64,000 nt of DNA from Roseateles_C aquae (GTDB lineage Bacteria > Pseudomonadota > Gammaproteobacteria > Burkholderiales > Burkholderiaceae_C). The DNA is taken from the NCBI RefSeq assembly GCF_032337115.1, contig NZ_JAVXZY010000007.1, positions 124,001-188,000 on the forward strand. The letters are read 5' to 3'. Every line of letters starts with the position of its first letter. Within the stretch, counting starts at the first letter, position 1. The position numbers and the translations under genes are program-made. Under the pieces are notes generated by a model, which was not told the DNA's origin, did no database searches, and saw nothing but the letters and a program-made list of their open reading frames with translations. Of the stretch, positions 24,946-36,448 are shown piece by piece.

Positions 24946-26943
24946 TTAGAAACTCGTGGCCCCGTGCTGCAGTGTCTGAGCGCGTTGGCGCCGCGCCTGT
25001 TCGCCGCCACGCCGGCTGGCCTGCTCGGCCTCGATCTGACGTTCAGTAGCCGTCAGCCCGCGCGCCTGCCCGGCCGCCAAGGCAGCCTGGTCGAGATTGA
25101 CGCCCCAGCTCAGGCCCGCGCGCAGTGCCTGCGCCGGGGCCAGACCGGCACTGAAGTCGGCCTGCAGCCAGGGCAGGATCTGCCCCAGCACCAGATCGAC
25201 CCGCGGTCGTAACGCCGCCTCGCCGATGCGCCCGCGCTGGCCCCAGTGCACCAGCAGGTCGGCGCTGCTGGCGCCCTTGGCCAACGGCAGCGTGATCGCA
25301 AAGTCGCGCATGACGCCGTAGCGAAGCTGCATCATGGCCTCCTCGACCAGCATGGCGGCATCCTCGCGTGGCACCGTCGCACCGACCGGCAGCGAGTAGC
25401 TGTAGTCGTCATTGACGCGGTCGCTGCTGAAGAAGGCGGTGATGTCCACCGGCGTCCAGGCCCGCTGCGCCGCACTCGCCGGCTGGCCAAAGAACTGCAC
25501 CTGCCCCAGGCCGACCATGTCCTGCGAGAAGAAGGGCAGTCGCTGCTGCAAATCGTTGGATGGCGTGAAGGCCGGGCCGGCCTGCCAGACCGGCAGGTCG
25601 CTGCGCAGCACCTGATGCACCCGCGGCGGCACGAAGTCCCCGGCATGGCTCAGCTCGTGATACAGCAGGCGGCCCAGCGTGTAGCTGAGCTGGCTGATGT
25701 CGCGATTGCCGCGCTGCTGGACCGGATAGCTGCCGCCGGCATACTGGTTGTTCTTCACATAGCGCCACAGCGTGGTGAAGCCCAGCTCGCTGCCATAGTC
25801 GCTGCGCGGATCGGGCACCTCGCTGATGCTGTCGCGCTGCGTAGCGGTGAGCCAGAGGAAGTCGGCATCTAGATAGATGGCGCCGGTGTAGCTCCAGTAA
25901 AACGCCGGCCTGACCCGGCCGCCGATGACGACGGCCGTCGTCGCCGCCAGCATGCGGCGGAAATCGCCGTTCGCGTCCTGCGTGCGCAGAAAGTTCTCGA
26001 ACACCTCGCCCATCCAGTCGTTGGACACCAGCACCCGGTTCATCACCTGCTCGACGCTAGGCGCGACTGCCCCGGCTTCCTGACCCAGCAAAGGCAGGCG
26101 GCTGAGTGGACACACGGTGCTGCCGGACAGGGCCGGGTGATAGATGCAGGCTGCCAAAGCGCCGGCATGGGGGCTGTCAGCCCGGTAGGCATAGACCCGT
26201 GAGGACGGGTTGCTGCTGCCAAACAGCGCGCCGCTGACCGGCGCCGCCACCGCCTGCACCAGCAGCCCGAAGTCCTGGCTGGCACTGCGCCCATCGGCCA
26301 GGGTGACCGCGACGCGCAGCTGCAGCAGGCTGTCCTGCGTGACCTGCGGCGCGCTGAAGATCAGCCGCCAGCTCTTGGCTTCGGCCAGTGTCGTGGACGG
26401 CCCCGACAGCACGCTCCACTGCACGCTGGCACTGCTGCGCTCTGCCTCGCTGAGTCCGGGCATCCAGGCGCGCAGCGACAGCTGCCCGCCGCTCCACACC
26501 GAGGGCTCGCCGCGCACGATCAGTGCGGGAGCAGCCGGCGCGGGCGCCACGCTCAGGTCGATCGTGCTGCTGCCAAGGGCGCCGGCTGCATCGACATAGC
26601 CGACTTCGAATCGATAGCTGCCCGCCTCGGTGGGTTCGATGCTGATGGCCTGCGAGCGCGCCGACATCAGCGTCAAGGCAGGACCGGCCGTCTGACGCCA
26701 CTGCAGCTGAGACAGCGCAGCACCGGCACAGCCCAACACGCTCAGCTCGGCATTGCGGCCCACCTGTGCCGTCGTGCTGGCTTGGATTCGGGCGTTCTTG
26801 CAGGTGCTGCCGGCCGGTGACTCGGTGACCGCAGTGCCCGTGCCGCCCCCACCGCAGGCCACCAGCGCCAATGCAAACAGCACAGCCGCACGCTGAACGC
26901 ACAGCTGCGCCTTGGCCGTGAGCCCCGTCTTGCCCATGCTCAT
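24946..26943 (-). CDS. Lipoprotein with Ig-like repeats and HExxH metallopeptidase motif
   Basis: A 665-residue lipoprotein. The start at 26943 is set by GAGGGAGA seven bases upstream. The signal peptide ends in a lipobox LVAC (Cys30). Residues 45-240 contain two Ig/PKD-like beta domains (LQWRQTAGPALTL and VQWSVLSGPSTTL). The C-terminal half has LLYHELSHAGDF (HELSH 429-433), the zinc-binding HExxH pattern, in a region containing YWSYTGAIYLDADFLWL. I do not recognise a named family. The motif suggests a surface or periplasmic zinc peptidase. The tail (from about 635) is Arg/Gln/Glu-rich. It lies 51 bases downstream of the cyclase-like gene on the same strand. Confidence 0.75.
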   Translation of the reverse strand: MSMGKTGLTAKAQLCVQRAAVLFALALVACGGGGTGTAVTESPAGSTCKNARIQASTTAQVGRNAELSVLGCAGAALSQLQWRQTAGPALTLMSARSQAISIEPTEAGSYRFEVGYVDAAGALGSSTIDLSVAPAPAAPALIVRGEPSVWSGGQLSLRAWMPGLSEAERSSASVQWSVLSGPSTTLAEAKSWRLIFSAPQVTQDSLLQLRVAVTLADGRSASQDFGLLVQAVAAPVSGALFGSSNPSSRVYAYRADSPHAGALAACIYHPALSGSTVCPLSRLPLLGQEAGAVAPSVEQVMNRVLVSNDWMGEVFENFLRTQDANGDFRRMLAATTAVVIGGRVRPAFYWSYTGAIYLDADFLWLTATQRDSISEVPDPRSDYGSELGFTTLWRYVKNNQYAGGSYPVQQRGNRDISQLSYTLGRLLYHELSHAGDFVPPRVHQVLRSDLPVWQAGPAFTPSNDLQQRLPFFSQDMVGLGQVQFFGQPASAAQRAWTPVDITAFFSSDRVNDDYSYSLPVGATVPREDAAMLVEEAMMQLRYGVMRDFAITLPLAKGASSADLLVHWGQRGRIGEAALRPRVDLVLGQILPWLQADFSAGLAPAQALRAGLSWGVNLDQAALAAGQARGLTATERQIEAEQASRRGGEQARRQRAQTLQHGATSF

Positions 26944-26993
26944 CACGCTATCTCCCTCATCGCGCCCCTGGCCGGCCGCCCCGTGTCTGGGCA

Positions 26994-28292
26994 TCAGCGC
27001 TCAGCACCTGGCGCGGCCTCTTCTTGTTTATCTGGCTGGCTTGCCGCACTCGCCACCACCCGACCCTCAAAGTCTCGCAGGTCTTCGTCGCGCAGGCCCA
27101 GATAGATGGGCTCGCCGTCGCGGCGGTGGATATTCAGCTTGGCGTTGTAAACGCGATGCTGCAGGCCGTGCTTGTCGGTGATCTCGTACTCATTGAGGCC
27201 AAACTCGCGCCCGCCGGCGCGCTGACCAGTGAGATAGCAGGCGATCTCGTCGATCTCGGCGCCGCCGAGCGGCAAGCCGCCGAGCTTCTGCATGGGCCCG
27301 CGCATGTGCTCGACAAAGTCGACACTATCGACCAGCTTCTGCGAGCCATCGCTCTCGTCACGCATCATGGTGCGGAATTTGCCAACCAGGATCTGTCCTG
27401 GCAGCGCGCGCTCGATCATCCGCGCCAGTTCGATCGTCACCTGGCCGACCAGGTAGCTGAACGAGGTCGGGTTCAGGCCCTCAGACTGGTAGAACTCGTA
27501 ATGCGAGCCGACATGGAAGCAGGCGCGCAGCTGCGGTGCCTTGCCCTTGCCGCCGGCACGCTCGCGGGCCAGGGCGTTATCGGCCAGGATGAACTGCATC
27601 AGCTGATAGAGCTCCACATTGGCGGCGATGCCGCGCATGCGGTTCCAGATGTAGAAGCCGTCGCCGGTGGTGGTGCGGGCGAAATTGATATTGATCTCGC
27701 GGTCCAGCAGTTTGGCGTAGGCCGCATTGACCGAGCAGGACAGGCTGTTCAGCTGCACCACCTGCTCCAGCGGCGACAGCAGCGAGAAACCGACCGCATC
27801 GAGCAGGATGACCGCGCGGTCCTCGACCAGCCGGATGCCATAACGCTCCACCACCGCGGCCACCAGCGGCAGCCCCAGGCCCTCGCCTGGCGAGAACGGC
27901 AGCGGCACATGCTGGGGGCTGAGGCCCAGCTCCAGCGCCGTCGCTTCAAAGGCGGCCGCATCCAGATGCTCCTGGCGCGCCAGCAGTGTTTCGAGCAGCT
28001 GTTCGCGGCGCCGCTTGTCGGCGGCTGAGTCTGCGGCCGCGATGAACTCAATCAGCAAGGTGTGCGGTGCCAGCAGCACGGTGATGCCCCGCGCCGTGGG
28101 CGTCCAGGCAAAGATCAGGTTCTCGCCCAGGCACCACAGCGCATAGAGCCGCTGATCCAGCAGCACGATATTGCTGCGCACCTGAGCTTCGCCCAGGCCA
28201 GCAGGCAGCGGATAGGCCATGAAGCCGTCAAGCCAGGACTTGCGTTGACGCTTTTCGTCGCTCACGGCGCTGTTGCTTTCATGGCTTTGCAT
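26994..28292 (-). CDS. Nucleotide-cyclase-like signalling protein
   Basis: A 432-residue soluble protein. Residues 1-155 are not recognised. From about 160 it resembles a class III adenylate/guanylate cyclase domain: ILLDAVGFSLLSPLEQ carries the first metal-site Asp (165), TTTGDGFYIWNR carries GDG with the second Asp (211), and YLVGQVTIELARMIERALPG resembles the domain end where these enzymes read G..V..AaR. An insertion lies between the last two. The remaining catalytic residues cannot be judged by eye, so it may be a cyclase or an inactive relative. It is divergent from a single-domain response regulator, 165 bases away, that may control it. Confidence 0.6.
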   Translation of the reverse strand: MQSHESNSAVSDEKRQRKSWLDGFMAYPLPAGLGEAQVRSNIVLLDQRLYALWCLGENLIFAWTPTARGITVLLAPHTLLIEFIAAADSAADKRRREQLLETLLARQEHLDAAAFEATALELGLSPQHVPLPFSPGEGLGLPLVAAVVERYGIRLVEDRAVILLDAVGFSLLSPLEQVVQLNSLSCSVNAAYAKLLDREININFARTTTGDGFYIWNRMRGIAANVELYQLMQFILADNALARERAGGKGKAPQLRACFHVGSHYEFYQSEGLNPTSFSYLVGQVTIELARMIERALPGQILVGKFRTMMRDESDGSQKLVDSVDFVEHMRGPMQKLGGLPLGGAEIDEIACYLTGQRAGGREFGLNEYEITDKHGLQHRVYNAKLNIHRRDGEPIYLGLRDEDLRDFEGRVVASAASQPDKQEEAAPGAER

Positions 28293-28456
28293 AGGTCTTC
28301 ATTCTCGGCGTACGCCCGAAGCCGCTCAAGCAGCGCGCACTCAACACGCTTGCTCGGCTCAAAGTGTGACGGAATTCCTTGTCGCCGTGGATACAAATGG
28401 CTACAAATGATAAACCTGATGCAATTGCACGGGCCGTGGGCAGGCAAGGAGGCCCC

Positions 28457-28840
28457 ATGAAGCGCATCCTGATCGTTGAGGACCAGCCCGATATTCGTAA
28501 GCTGATCCGCATGACGATGGAATTCGAGGCCTACGAGATCCACGAGGCCAGCGATGCCAGCGATGCCAGCACAGCGCTGGCAATGGCCGCCAGCCTACAG
28601 CCCGACCTCATCGTGATGGACGTCATGATGCCGGGCGATATCGATGGTCTACAAGCCTGCGCGCGGCTCAAGTGTGACGATGTGCTGCGCCACATCAAGC
28701 TGATTCTCTTGACGGCCCGCGGCCAGCAGAAGGATAGGGAAGCCGGCCTGGCTGCCGGGGCCGACGAATACCTGCTGAAACCCTTCAGCCCGGTACAACT
28801 GGTTGACACCATCGAGCGATTGATGGCCACGGCCTGCTGA
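28457..28840 (+). CDS. Single-domain response regulator (CheY-like)
   Basis: A 127-residue receiver domain without output domain. It has MKRILIVEDQPDIRKLIR at the start, the phospho-acceptor Asp in LIVMDVMMPG and the conserved Lys in LLKPFSP. AAGGAGG four bases before ATG 28457 fixes the start, although the frame is open to 28379. Residues EASDASDAS come from a short 9-base tandem duplication. No kinase gene is intact next to it. The decayed stretch just downstream could be what is left of one. The divergent cyclase-like gene is the likeliest target by position. Confidence 0.9.
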   Translation: MKRILIVEDQPDIRKLIRMTMEFEAYEIHEASDASDASTALAMAASLQPDLIVMDVMMPGDIDGLQACARLKCDDVLRHIKLILLTARGQQKDREAGLAAGADEYLLKPFSPVQLVDTIERLMATAC

Positions 28841-29321
28841 GGGGCCCCGCTCCGGAATCACTCAGCATTGGCCCAGGCCACGCCGCGGCCACCTCTTTGG
28901 CGGCTAGTCCATCGCCTGCACTGCCGTCAACTTGCGCTGCGCCACCTGTGCCATGGTCAGAAGCCACTGCGCGGCGGATTTGCTGCTAGTCGAAGACTGC
29001 CTTTCGACGCGCTGGTGATCGAGCACAGTGCGCGGCTGACCGAGACGTTCGATTCTCGGTCCGGACGGCTGCGCCGACTTCGACGGCAAACAGCAGTTGG
29101 TCATTTGCAAGCCGCCTTTGTGCCAAGGACAGACCGACGCCGACTGAGCCAAGCGCGCGCAGATGCATGGGCTGACCAAGGAAATTCTTGAGTTACTGGA
29201 CGTTCGCACCGCAGTTCGCGGCAACTCCGGCCGTGGCGCATCTGTCGCGCTGTGGCTGCCCTGGCCCGCCGCTACCAGCCCTCGATGAGGCTGCGCAACT
29301 GATGCCAAGGGCGCGCCAGCT
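28841..29321 (+). pseudogene. Possible decayed sensor-kinase remnant
   Basis: This 480-bp stretch has no intact gene. On the plus strand different frames give fragments that look like signalling domains: DLLLVEDC near 28980, and from 29164 MHGLTKEILELL followed by NSGRGASVALWLP and a stop. The last resembles the end of a histidine-kinase ATPase domain (G.G..V.LWLP). Stops and frame changes separate the fragments. It may be the kinase once paired with the preceding receiver. The reading is tentative. Confidence 0.3.
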
Positions 29322-29912
29322 TCAGAAGCTGGTCTTGATGCCCAGCATCAAGGTGCTGGCCTTGACCTTGTCGGACACCTTGCCGTAGTTGTCGTAGTCG
29401 GCCGTCAGTGCCACCGTCTTGCTCAGCTTGTACTCGGCGCCCAAGCCCCAGACGACGTTGTTCTTGCTGCCTTGCAGGCTGTCAGCGGCAGGCAGAACGT
29501 TGGTACCGGACACCTTGTTGCGGGCCAGGCCGAGCCGGCCGGTGAAGGCGAATTGTTCATTGACCGGCAGGCGGCCGACGCCCACCGCGTAGAGGCTGCT
29601 GGCCGTGCCCTGCTGGCGCAGATCGGTGCCGCCGATGGTGGCGGTTTCACCGAGTTTGCCAAGGCGCGCATAGCCGGCTTCGAGCGAGAAGTTTTCGTTC
29701 AGACGATAACCGCCGAAGAGCTTGTAGCTGGTGTCGCGGCCATCCTTGTCTTTCAGCGGCACGCTGGCATCGGGCAGGCTCAAGCTGCCGCGACCGATGG
29801 CCGCGCCCGCATAAGGCCCGACCTCGTCAGCGGCCTGGGCCGACAGGCTGAACAGGGCCAGCACGGCGGCGGCCAGCGTGGACAGGGCAGACAGGGCGGT
29901 AGTGCGATTCAT
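29322..29912 (-). CDS. Outer-membrane beta-barrel protein (OmpA/opacity-like)
   Basis: A 196-residue small porin-like barrel. A signal peptide ends at LSAQAADEVG. The rest alternates strand and turn as in an eight-stranded barrel: GPYAGAAIGRGSL, YKLFGGYRLNENFSLEAGYA, AVGVGRL, GLGAEYKLSKTVALTADYDNY, and a terminal LMLGIKTSF with the C-terminal Phe needed for barrel assembly. The role is unknown; such proteins are stress-linked or structural. It is divergent from an OmpR-type two-component pair, which may regulate it. Confidence 0.85.
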   Translation of the reverse strand: MNRTTALSALSTLAAAVLALFSLSAQAADEVGPYAGAAIGRGSLSLPDASVPLKDKDGRDTSYKLFGGYRLNENFSLEAGYARLGKLGETATIGGTDLRQQGTASSLYAVGVGRLPVNEQFAFTGRLGLARNKVSGTNVLPAADSLQGSKNNVVWGLGAEYKLSKTVALTADYDNYGKVSDKVKASTLMLGIKTSF

Positions 29913-30152
29913 GAATTCCTCCTGGGAAACATAGTCAGATCAAGCAGCAATCTCTGGACATCAACAAGAACCGTGCTGCTGGGCCACCGTTCCTGTTCAA
30001 CGGACTGCCGGGCAGAGGGCCTGCAGCACCGATGCCTTGCAGTCTGGAGAGACTGGCTGAAGGCCAGCCAAAGCTTGGCTGAAGCTTTGCTGAAGGAAGC
30101 CGCCACAACATGACTTCCGAAATCCCGCGCGGGCCCGGTTTCAATCCGGGCC

Positions 30153-30818
30153 ATGAAGGTGTTGTTGTTGGAAGATGATCTGGACCTCGGCAACGGGGTG
30201 CGCATGGCCCTGGTCGACCAGGGGCTGAGCGTGGTCTGGGTGCGCCGCCTGGCCGAAGCGGCGCAGGCGCTGGCGCAATCGCCACCGGATCTGCTCTTGC
30301 TCGATCTGAGCCTGCCCGATGGGGATGGACTGACGCTGCTGGCCCAGCTGCGCCGCGACAAGCAGCGCCTGCCGGTGCTGATACTCACCGCTCGTGACGC
30401 GCTGGACGAAAGGCTGCGCGCGCTCGACGGCGGGGCGGACGATTACATGGTCAAGCCCTTTGCGCTGGCCGAGCTGGTGTCGCGGGTGCGTGCGCTGGTG
30501 CGGCGCAGCTATGGCCATGAGGACGATTCGATCGAGCTGCGCGGCCTGGCCCTGCATGAGCCGACGATGCGGGTCAGCGTGCAGGGCGCGCCGGTGGATT
30601 TGTCCAAGAGCGAATTCCAGCTGCTGGCCGCCCTGCTCAAGCGTGCCGACCGCGTGCTGACCCGGCGCATGCTGGAGGAGCAGGTGCTGCCCGGCGGCGC
30701 CGGCGACAGCAATGTGCTGGATGTGCACATGTCCAATCTGCGCAAGAAGATCGGCGAGGGCTATATCCGCACGGTTCGCGGCGTTGGCTATGTGATCGAT
30801 CGCCAGCGGCCCGCCTGA
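30153..30818 (+). CDS. OmpR/PhoB-family response regulator (QseB/TctD-like)
   Basis: A 221-residue DNA-binding response regulator. The receiver opens MKVLLLEDDLDLGNGVR, has its phospho-acceptor in LLLLDLSLPDGDGL, and KPFALAELVSRVRAL. A winged-helix domain follows (LSKSEFQLLAALLKRADRV; VLDVHMSNLRKKI; TVRGVGYVID). It is followed 13 bases later by its sensor kinase. The shared 240-bp divergent region with the beta-barrel gene suggests direct control of that gene. Confidence 0.94.
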   Translation: MKVLLLEDDLDLGNGVRMALVDQGLSVVWVRRLAEAAQALAQSPPDLLLLDLSLPDGDGLTLLAQLRRDKQRLPVLILTARDALDERLRALDGGADDYMVKPFALAELVSRVRALVRRSYGHEDDSIELRGLALHEPTMRVSVQGAPVDLSKSEFQLLAALLKRADRVLTRRMLEEQVLPGGAGDSNVLDVHMSNLRKKIGEGYIRTVRGVGYVIDRQRPA

Positions 30819-30831
30819 ACCGCGCCGCCCC

Positions 30832-32280
30832 GTGCTGAGGACTTTCAAGCTGCTGCTGCTGCGCTGGCGCGAGCCCTCGGTGCTGCGCCGGCTGCTGCTG
30901 GCCCAGGGCCTCTTGGTGCTGCTGCTCTGGCTGGGGCTGATCGCCTACGTGGCGACCGAAACCCTGCACGACACCAGCGTGTTCGACAGCGGCCATCGCT
31001 TCGAATCCATCATCGCCGTCACCGAGGCCTTGCGCGACCAGCCCGAGCAGCTGCAGCAGGTGCTGCACCACATCGATATGTTCCAGCGCCTGGAGGACGG
31101 CGTCGAAGACATCGAGGCACTGCGCATGGCCATGGTGGTCTGGCGCGGCGATCAGCTGGTCTATGCGACGCCAGGTGAGCCAGGCGTCGTCTACACGCCG
31201 CCCGGCGATGGGGTGCAATTGGTCGAACGCGATGGCCGGCGCTGGCGCGCGCTGACCAAGCAATCGCAGCATTCCAATACCCGCGTGACGCTGCTGCTGC
31301 CGGGCAGCATCGCCGATCTGCTGATGGCGATGAATTCGCACGGTTTCCTGGTGCTGCCGCTGCTGGTCAGCCTGCCGCTCCTGGTGCTGCCGGCCTGGGC
31401 CTCGGTGCGGCTGGCGCTGCGGCCCTGGCGGCGGGTCAGCGCGGAGATCGCCAGCCGTGGTGGGCAAGACCTGTCCCCGCTGGCCTATGCGCCCCGCCAC
31501 CGCGAGCTGCGCCCCATGCTCAATGCGGTGAACCGCTTGCTGCGCCGGGTACGCGAGAGCGTGGCCCGTGAGCGCAGCTTCATTGCCGATGCCGCGCACG
31601 AGCTGCGCACCCCGCTGGCCACGATGCGCGTCCATGCCGAGGCCTTGCAAGCCCATGTGAGCGGTGCCCATGCCCAGGCCCTGCTGGACGGTGTGCTGCG
31701 CGGCGGTGAGCGTGCCAACCACCTGGTCGGCCAGCTGCTGGCGCTGATGCGCAGCGATGCCGCGGTTGACGGCACGGCCCCCGCCCAGCCGGTGATGCTG
31801 GACGAGCTGCTGCGCGAGCGCCTGGCCCAGTTGGCCCTGCTGGCAGCCGAGCGCGGCATCGAGCTGGACTGCGAGGCCGCCGACGGCATCGCCATCGGCG
31901 CTCCACGCGAGAGCCTGATCTCGATGCTGGACAACCTGATCACCAATGCGATCAAGTACAGCCCGCCGGGCGGTCTGGTCCAGGTCCGCCTCACTGCCGC
32001 CGCTGGCCTGGCACAGCTGAGCATTGCCGACCATGGCCCGGGCATTCCGGCCGAAGCCCGCGAACGGGTGTTCGACCGCTTCTACCGCCTGCCCGACCAA
32101 GCACAGAGCGGCTCCGGCCTGGGCCTGGCCATCGTGGCCAGCGTCGTGCAACGTCTGGGGGGGCAGATCGATCTGCAGGACTCGCCACTGCCGCCGCTGA
32201 GCGGGTCCGGTGTCGGGCTCTGCGTGCTGCTGCAGCTGCCTTGCCAGGCCGATGAAGACGCCCATCGCGAAGCCCCCTGA
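30832..32280 (+). CDS. Sensor histidine kinase (QseC-like)
   Basis: A 482-residue inner-membrane kinase. Transmembrane helices lie near residues 22-43 and 163-190, flanking a periplasmic sensor of about 120 residues. A HAMP-like linker follows, then the H-box FIADAAHELRTPLATMR (His256). The ATPase domain has LDNLITNAIKYSPPGG, DHGPGIP and GSGLGLAIV. The start codon is GTG at 30832, right after the regulator gene. The pair forms one operon. Confidence 0.93.
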   Translation: MLRTFKLLLLRWREPSVLRRLLLAQGLLVLLLWLGLIAYVATETLHDTSVFDSGHRFESIIAVTEALRDQPEQLQQVLHHIDMFQRLEDGVEDIEALRMAMVVWRGDQLVYATPGEPGVVYTPPGDGVQLVERDGRRWRALTKQSQHSNTRVTLLLPGSIADLLMAMNSHGFLVLPLLVSLPLLVLPAWASVRLALRPWRRVSAEIASRGGQDLSPLAYAPRHRELRPMLNAVNRLLRRVRESVARERSFIADAAHELRTPLATMRVHAEALQAHVSGAHAQALLDGVLRGGERANHLVGQLLALMRSDAAVDGTAPAQPVMLDELLRERLAQLALLAAERGIELDCEAADGIAIGAPRESLISMLDNLITNAIKYSPPGGLVQVRLTAAAGLAQLSIADHGPGIPAEARERVFDRFYRLPDQAQSGSGLGLAIVASVVQRLGGQIDLQDSPLPPLSGSGVGLCVLLQLPCQADEDAHREAP

Positions 32281-32379
32281 CAGCACGCTGGCAGCAGCGC
32301 CCTGGCTGCGGCTGGCGTCATTCGGGCCCATCGGCCTATGATGTCGGGTTTCCCCTCAAGCCTGCACAGCGCGCCCTCC

Positions 32380-35296
<2,917 letters not shown>

Positions 35297-35298
<2 letters not shown>

Positions 35299-35313
35299 GG
35301 CGCTCAGCGCCTC
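35297..35313 (+). terminator. Hairpin at the uvrA stop
   Basis: A 7-bp perfect G/C stem (35297-35303 with 35307-35313) overlaps the uvrA stop codon. Only a weak T-rich tail follows, so it is a doubtful terminator. Confidence 0.35.
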
Positions 35314-35329
35314 TCGTTCTGCGGCGGAT

Positions 35330-36121
35330 TCAGCGGCGGCGCTTGGCCGCCATCCACACCACCAGCAGCAGGCCGGCTGCCAGCATGGCCCAGGTCTGCG
35401 GCTCGGGCACTGACGGAATAGGCGGCGGATTCTTGTCCAGCGGGCCGATCGGCAGCGGTGGCGTGCCGCTGGTCGTCGGCAGCGGCGGCAGACTGCCACC
35501 GCCCAGCGGGGCCGGATTGCCCGACGAACCGCCAAGAATGCCGCCGCCATCGCTGCTGGGCAGATTGGCCGTCTGCGCAAAGCTGCCCGGCATCGCCGGC
35601 GCGCCGCCGCCGATCACACCAGCGGCTGGCGGCTCGATCTCCAGCGGCAGCTCGTCATTGGTCTGTTCGGCTGAGGCGATATGTGCAGCTTGGGCCGGCG
35701 CCACCGCGGTCGGTTGTGCCGTCAAACGCTTGATGCGGCTGACATTGCGGCAGACGGTGGGCACCAGGATGCAATGGCCATCCTCGCAATAGACCAGGCC
35801 GCGCTCGACGGCGCTGACGGTCCACTTGGCCCGGCTGACGGTGCGACAAACGCTGCCGCTGCCGAAGTGCATGTCGGTGATCTCGGCGCCATAGCGGGCC
35901 CGCCCATTGATGCCATCGCGCTGGATGCTGACGATCTCGTCGTAGCTGCGCGCCTGCATCCGTGCCTGCAGCTTCACACGCACGGCCTTGGGGATATCCG
36001 GATAGTGATCAACGGCCGCGACCAGATCACCCATGAAGGGATTGACGCCCGGCTTGTCCCAGGAGCAATGGGGCAGCGTGACACTGGACGCCGCCAAAGC
36101 GAGCGAGGCAATCAAAGACAT
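35330..36121 (-). CDS. PEP-CTERM sorting-domain protein
   Basis: A 263-residue exported protein ending in the exosortase recognition tail: VPEPQTWAMLAAGLLLVVWM followed by AAKRRR, that is motif VPEP, a membrane helix and a basic end. An N-terminal signal peptide is present (MSLIASLALAASSVTLPHC). The middle contains four conserved-looking cysteines (CRTVSR, YCEDGHC, VCRNVSR) and a long Pro/Gly/Ser-rich linker (about 165-235). Exosortase would cut the tail and release or attach the protein during exopolysaccharide export. No exosortase gene is in the window. The start at 36121 has AAGGGAA upstream. The function of the globular part is unknown. Confidence 0.88.
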   Translation of the reverse strand: MSLIASLALAASSVTLPHCSWDKPGVNPFMGDLVAAVDHYPDIPKAVRVKLQARMQARSYDEIVSIQRDGINGRARYGAEITDMHFGSGSVCRTVSRAKWTVSAVERGLVYCEDGHCILVPTVCRNVSRIKRLTAQPTAVAPAQAAHIASAEQTNDELPLEIEPPAAGVIGGGAPAMPGSFAQTANLPSSDGGGILGGSSGNPAPLGGGSLPPLPTTSGTPPLPIGPLDKNPPPIPSVPEPQTWAMLAAGLLLVVWMAAKRRR

Positions 36122-36209
36122 GTGGACCGTTCCCTTGTAGTTCTGGCGCCGATGCGATGCGTGCATTGCGTCGGCTGTGCAGTGGTAATCGCGGTGTGCC
36201 GCGATCCAT

Positions 36210-36225
36210 TGCTGAAGTGTTGCCA
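36210..36225 (-). promoter_or_regulatory. Candidate sigma-54 promoter of the PEP-CTERM gene
   Basis: Read on the minus strand this is TGGCAACACTTCAGCA. It has TGGCA at -24 and GC at -12 with exactly ten bases between GG and GC, but a poor -12 flank. It lies about 90 bases before the start codon. PEP-CTERM genes are known to be sigma-54/PrsR-controlled in several genera. The rest of the 327-bp gap (36122-36448) shows only a small CCCC/GGGG hairpin near 36262-36275. Confidence 0.4.
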
Positions 36226-36448
36226 GTGTAATTAGGGGTAAGTCCTAGATTCGATGACTCCCCCGGTTCAGGGGTGGTGCTCGTGCCCTCATATTTCACG
36301 AATGCCCGGCTTTTCGTGCTGATGGGCATCGGCTGCCACGCCGGCAAGCACTACGCTGCGGCGCAGATTTGACTGAAGGCACGGTTACGCCTGCATTTCG
36401 CTGCTATCGTGCGCCTCGCGCTTTGCGCAAAGACTCCCGCCCCCACCC

